Source: Paratinospora sagittata
Lineage: Eukaryota > Streptophyta > Magnoliopsida > Ranunculales > Menispermaceae
Length of the DNA stretch: 64,000 nt
Direction of reading: 5' to 3'
NCBI GenBank assembly: GCA_035771175.1
Contig: CM069603.1
Location: 16,282,286-16,346,285 of the forward strand
The notes beneath the pieces are model-generated. The model searched no databases, was not told the DNA's origin, and saw only the letters and a list, made by a program, of their open reading frames with translations. Shown in pieces: positions 22,600 to 34,411 of the stretch (the stretch's first letter is position 1; each line of letters begins with the position of its first letter). A program made the position numbers and the translations under genes.

Positions 22600-25260
22600 T
22601 GTTACGTGCAAACCGCAAGCTTACCGTGTCAAGTTATACTATAAAACCGATGAGATATCGGGTTGTCGTCCTCTAGGATTGATACTAACACTAAATACCA
22701 CGTTACTAACTTCAACTTTATTTAAAAAATCAGATTCGAGTGATTATGTGAGATAAATAAACACTTAAATAACTAGAAAGTAAACTAAGCACGCAATATA
22801 AATCAGATAGGAAATCAATGGTAGAATGGACTAGAGGTTCGATATCACCTCACTATCAACTATGCCTTTATATCTATTTTTATCATTAAATTAGTTCTTT
22901 GTTTATAAGTTAGAATCCTAACATTTCTAATTCCCTCTTTTGGAGCAAAACTAGAGCATGTTAATGTCGCCTTAGCTTAACTCTTTTGATGAAAACCTAA
23001 GACAACAACAACTTATTAAGTTCTATGATTTCCACTTAACGACTTCAAAGGTTTTCGATCTCCTTTTGAGTCTCACGATAGCCTAGGTTACATTTTCCAA
23101 ATTTCAACCCAAAGTACCCTCTTTTGGAGAATCTACCTTAAGTCTATGATCGTCTAATCCGCGGCCAATGGATCAAAAACATTAAACTCAGAAAAATATA
23201 AATAAACTAGAGAAACTTTATTAATAATAATTAAACCATAAAACTAGACATAATATCAAGCTCGGATCAATCTACACCTCTAGATAGAGGATTTAGTTCA
23301 TAAATAAAGACATGAAAGCATGAAATAATATGATGAATATGAATCTAAAACCAGAAAAACAAAGTAGAAGGAAGGGAAAGTGTAGGAGAAATCTTCAAAT
23401 CGTCAATTGCTCTTCTCCTCGCTTCGAAACCATAGCCGTCTTCCTTGCTCTTCACAATCTTTTCTCCTCTCCTTTTATATCCTTTGAAAACCCTAAACAA
23501 TGGTCTTTATATAGCTACAAGTCCATAGGAAGTCGTCCAAGAAGTGTCCAAGTCGAACTAGGAAAGTTCGCAACAAAATTAGAAAGTTTTTATTTTGAAG
23601 CGCACAACAGCTTTCTTCCTCGCAATTTCTCTTCTTGTTATCCACTCCAAATAAACCTCAAAACCCCTTCATCTTAAATTATTTCAATTGAGGAATCTAT
23701 AGAAATAAACCACGTCAAATTAGGAGTTGAATTGAGAAAGTTATAACTAAAACAAAAAAGTCGCGCAGTTGGTTTTTGTGTGTGGGCGTTTTTCTCTTTG
23801 TTTTCTTCACTTTTTGACTTGTTTTCTTCATGTATCTTCATTGCATCTTCATGTATCATGTTTCCATCATCCAAGTTGACTTCAAACACATCTAAACACC
23901 TACAAAACAAATCAAATCAAATCAATAACACATTCAAATATGAAATGGATTAAATTATAAACTAATAAACCAAAATAATGCATAAAAACCCAAATTATCC
24001 TAAACTAACATATGTATCAAAACTAACATATGCATCAAAATAAACATAAACATATGAAACTAATGCATAAATTATCCTAAAACACACCTAAAACATGCTC
24101 TAAAACCTATCTAAATATGCAACTATCAAATACCCCCAAATTTAGGACTTTGATCGTCTCGAGCAAAGGAATTAACAAAACTAAAAGTCTACTAACATAT
24201 CATCAATTTATCATCCTATTCTCAAACAAATTAAGAATTTGATTCGAAATATCATGCAAGATCATCATCATGGCCTCTAAGATCACATTAAAAGATAATA
24301 CCTCATTAGAAAATTTTGAGAGTGTTAGAGATGTCTAGATTTTCAATCCAACTCCTCACCAAATCTCATCTTCCATTCTCAAACACACCATCACGTAGTC
24401 AATCACATAAAACCATTCATGAAATTCATAGTCAAGTGCAAGCAAGTATGAAGTGTAAGTGATCTCAACTAAATATATATAAAGTGAATCCCGTATAGGC
24501 AAATCTTTCATACCACTCTCCACTAATGTAGATCACATACCATTCAGAATCAATAGGTCTTTCTTAGGTTGTAATGCATGGCCAAGGTTCAAAAGTAGGA
24601 AAAATTAGAAAAATTTAGGCTTAAAACAAACTAAACACTTTGATCTTTTACAAACATCCAAAACATTACAATTAGAACCAAAAACACAATTTCAGTACAT
24701 ATACCCACTTCAAATATTCAACTTCTTTCCATTCTCATTCTTTTGTTGTTTACTTTCATTCATATGTCCAAAGAATATCTACACCCCAAACTTGTTTCTT
24801 TTCAACACATAGGCATAACATTCTTTTCTTTTCTTTTTCTCATTCTTTTTTTATTTTTTAAAAATAAGCTAGAGAACTTTGCAAACTCCCAATATACTTT
24901 TTTCATCACCTTCTTTTCACCCTTTTCATTCCCCCTTTTCAACCCTCAAAAAGATAACACTCCAACATAATCAAAGTGTATAAGATGCATAAGTTGAAAA
25001 ATAAGGATTTTAACATACACGGCTCAAGTGAATTAATGCATAGGTAAGAAAGAAAAGGTCAATAAGCTCAACATGGGTGACTAAGGATATAATAAAAAAA
25101 ATAAGGTAGGCTATATGGCTCAAATTTTTCGAAACATGGCCTAAATCATTTTCTTCATGGCATGCTCATTAGGATTTTGCCTCAAGTGATAATCAAACTT
25201 GTTCTAGGATTTCTAGAGATCTAATATATATAACTTTACTTACACAAATCCAATTCAAAC
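22600..25260 (-). mobile_element. Athila-like element fragment (3' LTR plus 1.1 kb of interior)
   Basis: The minus strand carries an LTR (24128 down to 22600, starting TGATAGTTGC and ending CGTAACA), preceded by the purine tract CTAAATTTGGGGGTATT and by non-coding interior that matches 16983-18101 of the other Athila-like element. The rest, including the 5' LTR, is missing. The break lies at 25256-25260, where copia B reverse transcriptase sequence begins. The flank at 22595-22599 (ATACA) is copia A; the partner duplication was lost. Confidence 0.85.
24130..24145 (-). promoter_or_regulatory. Polypurine tract of Athila fragment
   Basis: Minus strand AAATTTGGGGGTATT directly precedes the 3' LTR start at 24128. 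Confidence 0.65.
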
Positions 25261-26190
25261 TACTGATCATACCTCGATACATCTTCGCATCAATTGACTT
25301 TCCTGACACATTCTTATCCATTTTGATGGATGAGCTGCAAGGAGTATCACTTGTTTTCAAGTTCTCAAACTTGAACTTCTTGATCATATCTCTTGCATAC
25401 TTTGACTGGCTCAAGAATGTTCCATTCGTCATTTGTTTGATCTGTAAGCCAAGGAAGTAATTTATCACTCCCATCATACTCATCTCAAACTCACTCATCA
25501 TAATGGAGGAAAACTCCTCACATAGTAATTTGTTTGAGAGCCCGAAGATGATGTCATCAACATAGATCTGCACCAAAAGCATATCCTCATCTTTGGTTTT
25601 AATAGACAGGGTTGAATATAACTTTCCTTTCTTAAAGTCATGTTTTAACAGGAAAGAGCTAAGCCTTACATACCATGCTCTGGGGGCTTGCCTTAATCCA
25701 TATAGGGCTTTGTGAAGGCGATAGACTTGATTTGATTTTTGAGAATCCTCAAAACCAGGCGGTTGCTCCACGTATACCTCTTCATTTATAAATCCATTTA
25801 AAAATTCACTATTGACGTCCATTTGGTATAGTGGGAAGTCCTTATAACAAGCATAGGCTAATAACATTCAAATTGCCTTTAGTCTTGCCAAAGGTGAAAA
25901 TGCCTCTTCATAATCTATTCATTCTTCTTGGTTGTACCCTTGTGCAACCAGTCTTGCCTTATTCCTAACAATCTCTCCATGTTCATTTTTCTTATTCTTA
26001 AAGACCCATTTGGTTCTTATAACTGTATGATGAGTAGGTCTAGGAACAAGTTCCCACACTTTGTTTATCACAAAGTGTCCAATTCCTCCTGCATGGCCAA
26101 GATCCAAAACTCATCTCCTAGGGCTTCCTCAACCTTAGTTGGCTTTATCTGGGAGACAAAAGCTACATGCCCTTGATCTTGATTCAGGGA
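25256..26190 (-). pseudogene. Copia B reverse transcriptase (truncated, broken)
   Basis: The minus strand shows VEEALGDEFWILAMQEELDTL at about 26130, ELVPRPTHHTVIRTKWVFKN near 26030, YQMDVNSEFLNGFINEEVYV near 25820 with the first catalytic Asp, and IYVDDIIFGLSN near 25560 with an intact YVDD. It ends at MYRGMIS near 25270, within the motif that normally continues SLLYLT. The 224-residue frame 25867-25193 is the longest piece; its last 25 codons are Athila sequence. At least two frame breaks separate the pieces. RNase H is missing. Confidence 0.85.
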
Positions 26191-27340
26191 TGCTCTATTA
26201 ATTACTCCTCTAGACGGATTACCTATGATTTGATCTGAGGGATGATTTATGAGTAACCTAGAATTCTTAGTGGGTTCTATGTTATGTTTAGTACTATTAT
26301 CCTCACTAGTCTTTTGATCCTCAGGTTTTCTTGATGGAATGACATCCTTCTCATCATCATCATCAAGACTTATTTCCTTATCTAAGGACACCCTAAAATC
26401 TGCTTCATTGAACTTTCTATGGATTGATTCCTCCATTTTCTTCGATGATTTGTTGAACACCCTGTATGCCTTGCTATGAAGGGAATATCCTAGAAATATA
26501 CCTGCATTAGATTTGGGATCAAACTTATCTAAGTTTTCTTTATCATTTAAGATATAACACTTAAATCCAAACACTCTAAAGTGACTGATGATAGGCTCTC
26601 TACCTTTCCACAATTCATATGGTGTTTTATTCAGTTTCTTTCTAATCATGATCCTATTCATCACATAGAACGTAGTGTTTATGGCTTCAACCCAAAGATA
26701 TTTTCCCACGTTGTATTCACACAACACGGTCCTACACATCTCCTGAAGAGTCTGATTCCTCCTTTCAACAACTCCATTTTGTTGTGGGAAGGTTACGGGT
26801 GTATCCTTGTCTGCTGCAGAAGTCCTCAAGACTTTTGTTAACAGACTCTCCACCCTAATCACTTCTAATAAAAGTCCTTTTCGTTTTCAACATGAGAACA
26901 AAATTGTACAAACACATCAAATACCTCATGCTGACGAGCAAGGAAATAAACCCACGAAAATCTAGTGAAGTCATCCACAATCACAAAGCAATATGATTTT
27001 CTACCTAGACTATTGGTACATGTGGGTCTGAACAAATCCATTTGGATAAGTTCCAAAGCTCTAGATATAGAGTTCTTACTTTTGCTCTTAAAGGAAGATT
27101 TTGTGTGTTTGCCCAATTGACAAGGCTCGCACTTTATCCTTCAAATACACCCCTTTGGGAATGCCTCGAGCAAGATCACATTTTGCAAGCCTAGAGATGT
27201 TGTTCATGCCTATATGAGTTAATCCCCTATGCCATAACCATGCATCATTATGATGAATTGCACATAAACAAGAAACATTTTGTTCACCAATATCACAAAA
27301 ATTAATAATAGGCACATTTTTTATCTCTATAAGCAGCAAA
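26191..27340 (-). pseudogene. Copia B integrase (broken)
   Basis: Reading the minus strand: WHRGLTHIGMNNISRLAKCD (pre-integrase zinc-binding region) near 27230, ALELIQMDLFRPTCTNSLGR with the first catalytic Asp near 27040, then FVIVDDFTRFSWVYFLA, then FPQQNGVVERRNQTLQEMCR with the catalytic Glu near 26780, and the tail GIFLGYSLHSKAYRVFNKSS near 26480. Frame changes occur near 27100 and 26865, and the segment that should hold the second catalytic Asp is damaged there. No active enzyme is possible from this copy. Confidence 0.85.
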
Positions 27341-27660
27341 GGTCATACTATCATCATCATGCTTTACAATACATCTTGTTGCTTTAAACAAAATGGCATA
27401 GCCCTTTTCACACAATTGGTTTATGCTCAAGAGGTTATGCTTCAGGCCATCAACAAATAGAACATCAAATATGGTTAAGGAACTGCTATCCACTTGCCGA
27501 TGCCAATAATCTTTCATATGTTGTTGTCTCCGAAAGTGACAACTCCTCTATCTTTATGAGTAAGGCTTAAAAATTTTGATCTGTCAATGGTCATGTGCCT
27601 TGAGCACCTGCTGTCCAAATACCATGAATCACGCTTGAAGCCATCTTACATCACATGAAA
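27341..27660 (-). pseudogene. Copia B protease (broken)
   Basis: The minus strand reads WYLDSRCSRHMT near 27625-27590. The catalytic triplet of copia aspartic proteases is DSG, and here the Gly codon has become Arg. A downstream segment (SLTIFDVLFVDGLKHNLLSI near 27450) carries the typical LxHNLLS motif of the protease to integrase region. A frame break separates the two. Confidence 0.75.
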
Positions 27661-29200
27661 AATCTTTGATTTTGGTACCCAAACTCTTTTGGGTCCTTGA
27701 GGGTTAGCATCATTTAAGACTAATTTTTCTATCCATCCTAATTTTCCTTTGTTTTTTTTTCTTCTAATAGAGCATCTTACTACAATATGTCCTTGCCCAT
27801 TGCAATGGTGACAAATAGGTCTTTTGGTCAACACATGGCTATAAGTATTTTGTTTATGTCGTATACTATATCCTAGACCAGCTTTGTTGAATGCACATCA
27901 TTGTGAACCCAACATCACGTCAAAAATCTTTTGTCCATTGGTGAACTTGGTCACTGTGGATGTCAGGTCTTCCACACTTTTCAGAAGTGTGTCTCTCTCC
28001 TCACTAACCTTTTCCAAGTTTACCTTTAGAGCACCATTGCTCTCAAGGTGTGACTTTATTTCTTCTAGGGTTGTGATCAAAACCTTTTCAGCTCCTTATT
28101 TTTTCTGATCTCCTTATCCAGTTGAAACTTCACAAAATCAAAATCATTATTATCAGCTAAGTCATCAAAGTTTTCAGAATCATAAAGTTTTACCTTTATG
28201 TTTGCCATAAAACACAATATAGCCTTTTCATCATCAGATTTTGATTTTCACTGGATGATGTTTCATCCCATGTTGCTTAGAGAACCTTCTTTTCTTTTCT
28301 TTTATCATTGAAAATGCTCTTTTTCTTGTTTGAACACTCACTCTTCACATGCCTCGGTTTGTTGCATCCAAAACATATTAGGTTGTTTGTATTTGCACCA
28401 ATTTTTTTGTTCTTATAAAAACATAGCAACTTCATCATCAGTGTCATTTTCAGTGGATGTTTCTTCCATATGATTTTGTATCGCATTAAGAGCTAGATCT
28501 TTTTTTGTTTTTCTTTCTTCCTTTTCCACAACCTTCTCTCTTTCCTTCAATTTCATCTGATGCACCATTAGTGATCCACATAGCTCATTGAAGGTATATT
28601 ATCCAAGGTTCTTTGCCTTTTCTATAGCTGTCACCTTTGGATCCCATTCTTTAGGTAGTTCTTGTAAGAATTTACCTACTATTTTTGCTTGAGGGTAGGT
28701 TTCACCGAGATTCTTGATTTCATTTATGATCTTGGTGAACTTTGTAATTCCCTCAAAAATCTCTTCACTCTCTTTCACCTTAAAGGGTTTCATATGAGTA
28801 TTCAAGAATGCATAGTTTGGTTTCCTTGACTTGTTTGGTACCTTTATGTGTGACTTCGAGTTTATTCCAAATCTCTTTGGCTGTTGCACTCACTCGGTTA
28901 AACTCATTAACTGACAAGCTACAAAACAAAATGTTAATAGCTTAGTCATTTAGTCGCTCCATTTTCTTTTCATGAGGTGACTAATCATGTCTTGCCTGCA
29001 TCACGATTTCACCATCCTCGATCTTGGTAGGTGGTTGGAACCCATTCGTTACTATGTCCCACATTTCCACACCTCGCGCTCTAATGTAGAAGCTCATCCG
29101 AGTTTTCCAGCAAAGATAGTTATCTCCTTCAAATAGTGGTGGTCAGTGAGAGGATGATCCTTCCTTGAAGACACTTCTAATAGTGTCAGTTTATTCCATG
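27646..29200 (-). pseudogene. Copia B gag (broken)
   Basis: Several frames carry gag features: the capsid-like segment ending LGETYPQAKIVGKFLQELPK near 28680, a first zinc knuckle CFGCNKPRHVKSEC near 28370 (C-x2-C-x4-H-x4-C intact), and a second CHHCNGQGHIVVRC near 27800 (also intact). Stops and frame shifts separate them. Two zinc knuckles separated by about 550 bp with a coiled-coil-like stretch (SHLESNGALKVNLEKVSEER, near 28050) match SIRE-type gag. Confidence 0.8.
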
Positions 29201-29240
29201 ATCTCAAAAGAGTTGTTAGAAACTTTTGAGTGAAAAATCT

Positions 29241-29252
29241 GCTCTGATACCA
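29241..29252 (-). promoter_or_regulatory. Primer-binding site (initiator tRNA-Met type) of copia B
   Basis: Minus strand TGGTATCAGAGC, two bases after the 5' LTR end, is the exact usual plant copia primer-binding sequence. Confidence 0.9.
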
Positions 29253-29254
29253 AT

Positions 29255-32200
29255 TGAAAGACACCCAAGGAAGGGTGAATTGGGTGTTCACGGATTTCTC
29301 AATACTTTTCACAAACAATTAAAATACACAACCAAGTAATAATGGAGAAAAATAATGAAAGGGATAAAAGGGACAATGCATAGCGATTTTTAGTGGTTCA
29401 GCTTACCCCCAAGCCTACCTCCACTACCCGATCTCCCCGATCAGGACTTCTTAACACTCTACTATTCCAATCCTATTTCATAGGTGAGGATCAAACCGTT
29501 TACAATCACCGATTCCCGGTTAAAGAATCTTCCCAATTAGCACAACTACTAGCTTTCAATAATACATCGAATGTCAAAGCGATGTTTGCTCAACAAGGGA
29601 ACAAACTCCAAGAGAAATAAAAATTACAACACAAAATGATCACTTACAGTATGTTTTAGCCACAAAGATTTAAGCAACATGCACAGAGAAAAATTCAAAG
29701 TGATATTATCTCAAATACTATTGAAAAACATATATGTGATAGAACTCGTGATCGTGAACAAAAATCGTTAAGGATGTATGCTAAAAAACTCAAGCTTGCT
29801 TGATCAAATCCTCAACTCATTAATGGTGGCTATTGTAGCACAAACGTATGAATGATATCAAAAGTTATGTTTGAAAGTAGGGTTTAATTAATGTTTAAAT
29901 TGAAAACCATGCTCAAAAACCCTAACCCTTTCATGGACGACCAAGATTAAAAGATTCAAACATGTATTAGTAAAATCAATGGCCCAGATTGAATGTTCAA
30001 GGTTAAAACTCGAAATCTCGCAAATAAGGAAAAAATTCGATAGAGTGTGTTCCAGGGTGCTAGAGTGCGTTCCACGAGATCCAAGACTAAAATAGAGGTT
30101 TTTGTCAAAACCTACTGGAACGCGTTCCAGGCTGTTAGAACGCGTTCCACAAAACCCGAGACAAAACACAAGTTTTTGGTCTTACCATCTGGAATGCATT
30201 TCACTCTGTTGAAACGAGTTCCACAACACCCGAGAGCTTAACCATCTTTGCCTTTACCTGAAACGCGTTTCTCCCTGCTGGAGTGCGTTCCAGCATGTCT
30301 GAGGCAAGATAGTGTTGTTTCGTGGAACCCCATGATGTGACCGTTTTGATGATTCCAAACCACTCACTACTGTCTTGTTAAGTGCTTTAGTCAGATCAAA
30401 ATCAAGACATAAACTGAGACAATGCGCTTCAAGTCATCAAGATCAAAACCCAACATAAATTTTTTCGTCTAGGATGTAAAATCTTCACTCAAACCAATTC
30501 TCAGCAAGTCATGCATATTTTCACTTTTGCATCTTTTTCAAATGTTTTCTAATAAATTTCATTGATTTTTCAAATCTTTTAAGTTTAATTTAAACAAGTT
30601 TCAAAAGTTTGAAAGTCTATTTTGAAAATCAGTTATGCGTTCTATTAGCACGCTGACTAAACGTTTGGATGCTAATGGTACTTAATTACTAATTCCATCA
30701 GAACGCTTACTGTCTAGGAGCCCCCTCATGTATCAGGTCAACGATTACGTCAGGACGCTGATCACGCGTCAGTGCGCTTAACGAGTTCTGAGTGTTTAAA
30801 GTATTTAAAAACATGACGCTAACTATGCATTAGCACCCTTATAAAAGTTTGCGTTTTAAAATGTTTTTCTTTAGGACGCAAAGTTATAAGTGCCTTCGCA
30901 AAACCTTGTGCTTAAAATAATGTTTTAAGCGGCAGGACACTACTTTTTGATTAGCGCCCTCATGGATAACACTGCTCCTTGATTAGTGCCCTCATAAATC
31001 TCTGGTTTTAAATGTTTGTTTGAGCCTTAGGACGCTGATGTATCATCAGTACACTCAAAGAACAATGTCAGCTGAACTTAAGTCTTTTACTTAGTGTATA
31101 CCAGGACGCTAATGGTCAAATCTATGATAATACACTTTAGTTAAATAGCTGGAAAGCAATCTGACAAATCCAGCTGTTGACATTTCAGATACATGAATCG
31201 TGTCTTCCTAGACTTTCCTTATTCACGTATTCTGAATAAACCAGACTTTTTCTTATAAACCTAAACATACTATATTCATGAAAGATTAAAGTCGTTGCGA
31301 GCAAACGTTCAAATTTGAAATTCAAATCAAACGCTCGATTGCTTTATCTTCATTAAGTCTATAAATATATGTATCTTTAAGATAGAAAACAACAGAAGAA
31401 TTTTGAGCATAAACTTGTTGAAAGTTAGTCGAAGTTTTCAAGTGTTAAACTCTTCAAAAGTTAAAATTACTTTCAGTGCTCATTGTGTTCAACTGTTTTA
31501 TTGTTTCAAAAAATTTGAAACTTTGTTTATTTAAAAGATTTTCATATTGAGCTTCACCTCAATCATCTTTCTGAAAATCTATTTGAAGAAAATTGTTTTC
31601 ACTCTAAAGTTTTTCAGCGTACTTCATTTCATATCATATCTTGCTGAAAAGTGTATTAAGTGATTGTCTAGGATACAACTGTACTTAATCTTATATCTTT
31701 GTTATATCAAAGGCTGTAACAATAGTTATATAAACTATTGAGATTCTTATCTGAATCTAGGAAGGTTTTCTCAAGCCTGTAAGTTGAGTTAGGTTAGTCT
31801 CACACCCAGAACTTGAGATGGGTAGTTCTCTAGCCTGTAAGTTGAGAGGTGTAGATTGGTCTCAAGCCTATAAGTTGAGTAGTGTAACGGTGGTTCTCAC
31901 ACCCTGAAGTTGAGAAAAGGTTGTGACGGTTTGGTTCTCACTCGTAAGAGAATCCCTTAGTGAAGAGGTTTGAAAATCCTAACTGAGGAGGTTAAGTAGT
32001 GGAGGTAGGCAAGTAGCCGAACCACTATAAATTGATTGTGTCAATTGATTTACTTTTTTGCACTTTATTATTTTCCATTGGATTAATTTTAACTATCTAA
32101 GTGTCCAATTCACCCCCCTCTTGGACATACCTAGGCAAACAGATAGTTGTGTTTTGGCTATTGGAGTGCGTTCCACAAGGGAGGAAGGCATTCCACGAGT

Positions 32201-32723
32201 TCTTGGAAAACATATACATGTCAAGAATAGCATTCTTGAACATGTTTAGGTTCCATGACCGATAAAACAATGAAAAAGCATTTAGAACACGATCAAGCCA
32301 TCAAATTGAATCAAAAGCTTAAATCCTTTGAACAAGATATCATGACATGGGTGTAAAAACGATTTGGTAAAACACGATAAAAACAAGTGGCTGAGCAATA
32401 ATGAAAGAGACCTACAACCTAGAAGGATCTAAAGTAGTTACAATGATATTAGACGTTTCATTCTTTTGCTCTGATATTTGGTTGACTTTGGTTGACTTTC
32501 ATCTTGACTTTAGTTGACTTGTCTTATTTCCATGAATGGCTAAGTTCCTTGGTGTTTATGTTTCAAGTCCTATGTTTGGAACAACAGTTTTGATCCAAGC
32601 TAGGTAAGTATTGTCTCTGTCTCCAATCTCAAAATCAATCATACGGTGCTAAACAAAAACATACTTAACACACATGTTAAATCACATAAAATATCGTAGA
32701 GGGTGAGGGTCATCAAGCCAACA
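29255..32723 (-). repeat. 5' LTR of copia B, split by a solo LTR
   Basis: The minus strand starts TGTTGGCTTGATGACCC at 32723 and ends GGGTGTCTTTCA at 29255. Without the nested insertion it is about 1.6 kb. Parts match the solo LTR at 60000-62112, for example the block around TTCTTGACATG with AACGCGTTCC-type palindromes (30040-30300 and 32155-32200). Confidence 0.8.
30313..32141 (+). mobile_element. SIRE-like copia solo LTR nested in copia B 5' LTR
   Basis: It starts TGTTGTTTCGTGG and ends TACCTAGGCAAACA. The flanks are the exact 5-bp duplication GATAG (30308-30312 and 32142-32146). The empty site can be read in the related LTR near 60930-60960. Length 1829 bp, no coding sequence. It carries its own motif cluster (AGGACGCTGAT / ATTAGCGCCC) at 30640-31130, just before a TATA-like site near 31366. 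The 'CACCCCCCTCTTGGACATA' end is the SIRE type. Confidence 0.9.
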
Positions 32724-34237
32724 GATACCATATATCTCCATTCTTGCTCATCTACACAACAAAAAATACTTTTGATTTTGGTACTCACGTTGCTTTGGGT
32801 CCATGCATGTTAGCATCAATAAGAATACTCTTCTCGATCCATGCAAGTTTTCTCTTCTTAGTGTTCATGACACTACATCTTAATACAGTATGACCTTCTT
32901 TGTGACATTTAGGTCTCTTGGCCAGTAGAGTAGTATACTCTTTTTGTTTTGATCCTTGTGTGTGACCTATTCCTGCTCTATCAAATGCACATTTTTGTGA
33001 GCCTTGCATCATATTAAATAGTTTTTGACCATTTGTAAATTTGATCACTATGTTATTTAGGTCTTCATGTTTCTTCCTAAGCAACTCATTTTTATTTTTC
33101 ATTTTCTCAATTGTTCTTTTGAGTTGTTCATTGTCTAATGATTACTCATCAAGATCATCTTGCTGAGATTCAATCTCGTCAAGAGCTTTTTCTAGACTCT
33201 TTTTGAGTTTCTCATTTCTCATAATCTCTTTACCAAGTTTAATTTTAACATCATGCACGTGAGAATCAAGAATATCAACATTTTCATTGAATAATTCAGA
33301 TTTTACCTCGGTATTTGCCATAAGGAAAATTGCTACTTTGAGGTCTGTATCTGAATCACTTTCACTTGAGCTTGTATCGTCCCAAGTCGCTTTAAGTACA
33401 TTCTTGTCCTTCTTATTTGAACTATGACTTTTCTTGTACATGTTGGGATAGTCACTCCTAACATGTCCAGGTTTGTTACAACCAAAACAAATGAGTTCAG
33501 TGGGTTTAGCTCTGAATTTCTTTCCTTTATGGAATTTAGAATTTGAGCTTCCCTTTCCTTTCCTTCTAATCAACTTGTTAAACATCCTAGACAACATGGC
33601 TATGTCCTAATCCGTACCCACTCATTACAGAGGTAGTTTTAGACTTAGTATCTACATTTAACGCTATGTTTTTCTTTCCTTTGTCCTCACTTTTGATTTA
33701 GACTTGGTTATTCTTCAACTTCATTTCATGTACCATAAATGAACCACATAATTCATCAAAGGTATACTTGGCTTGATTCTTGGCTTCTTCTATAGCCGTG
33801 GCTTTAGGTTCCCTTACTCTAGGTAATCCTCTTAAGAATTTCCTCATGGTTTCTTCCTGATCATAACTCCTTCCTAAGGTTTTCATCTCATTCACATTTT
33901 TAGTAAACCGTGCAATAGCTTCTGCTATAGTTTCGGTTTCCTCCATCTTATAAGTCTCATGTATTTCAACTAGTATTTGGAGCTTTGCCTTTTTAACTTG
34001 CAAAGTCCCTTCATGGGTCACTTCTAATTTCTCCCAAATCTCTTTGGTTGTTTCACATGCACTAACCCTATTAAATTCATCAATTGATAATCTACAAAAG
34101 AGTATGTTTACAACTTGATTATTGATCAACTCTCTTTTCTTTTCTTTTGCTGTCCGCTCTTCTAGTTCCTTAGGAACAATTACAACATTAACTATTTTTG
34201 TAGGTGTTGGGCAATCGTTTATCATAACATCCCACAT
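32724..34237 (-). pseudogene. Copia A gag and start of protease (broken)
   Basis: The minus strand carries a capsid-like frame (34237-33698: a UBN2-type stretch with EIWEKLEVTHEGTLQVKKAK), then the first zinc knuckle CFGCNKPGHVRSDY, where the last Cys is replaced by Tyr, then a coiled-coil-like segment and a second damaged knuckle (CHKEGHTVLRC) near 32880. It ends with WYL at the protease start, where copia B is inserted. Three frames are used, so it is non-functional. Confidence 0.8.
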
Positions 34238-34397
34238 TTTTAGGTCTTGGGCTCTAAGGTAGAATATAATCCTAGTTTTCCAATGTAGGTAATTATCCCC
34301 TTTGAATAAGGGTGGTCTGTTGGTGGATTAAAATGTTCTTAAGACTTTGTCCAGGCATAATCAATCAAAGATGGTTAGATACTTTGATATGTAACTT

Positions 34398-34409
34398 GCT
34401 CTAATACCA
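34398..34409 (-). promoter_or_regulatory. Primer-binding site of copia A
   Basis: Minus strand TGGTATTAGAGC differs at one base from the initiator tRNA-Met type site. It lies two bases after the 5' LTR. Confidence 0.85.
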
Positions 34410-34411
34410 AT

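Larger units (their letters stand above)
25256..32723 (-). mobile_element. SIRE-like Ty1/copia element (copia B), 3' part deleted
   Basis: It has a 5' LTR (29255-32723, itself split by a solo LTR), a Met-type primer-binding site and gag, protease, integrase and reverse transcriptase remains in the copia order. It stops within reverse transcriptase at 25256. It sits at the protease codons of copia A: those codons run to WYL at 32724-32735 and do not resume on the other side because of a deletion. The candidate duplication GATAC (32724-32728) has lost its partner. Confidence 0.85.

Noticed and set aside
23330..23677. 115-codon frame as a host gene
   Set aside because: It lies within the Athila-like LTR and matches, inverted, the same part of the LTRs at 13582 and 18102.
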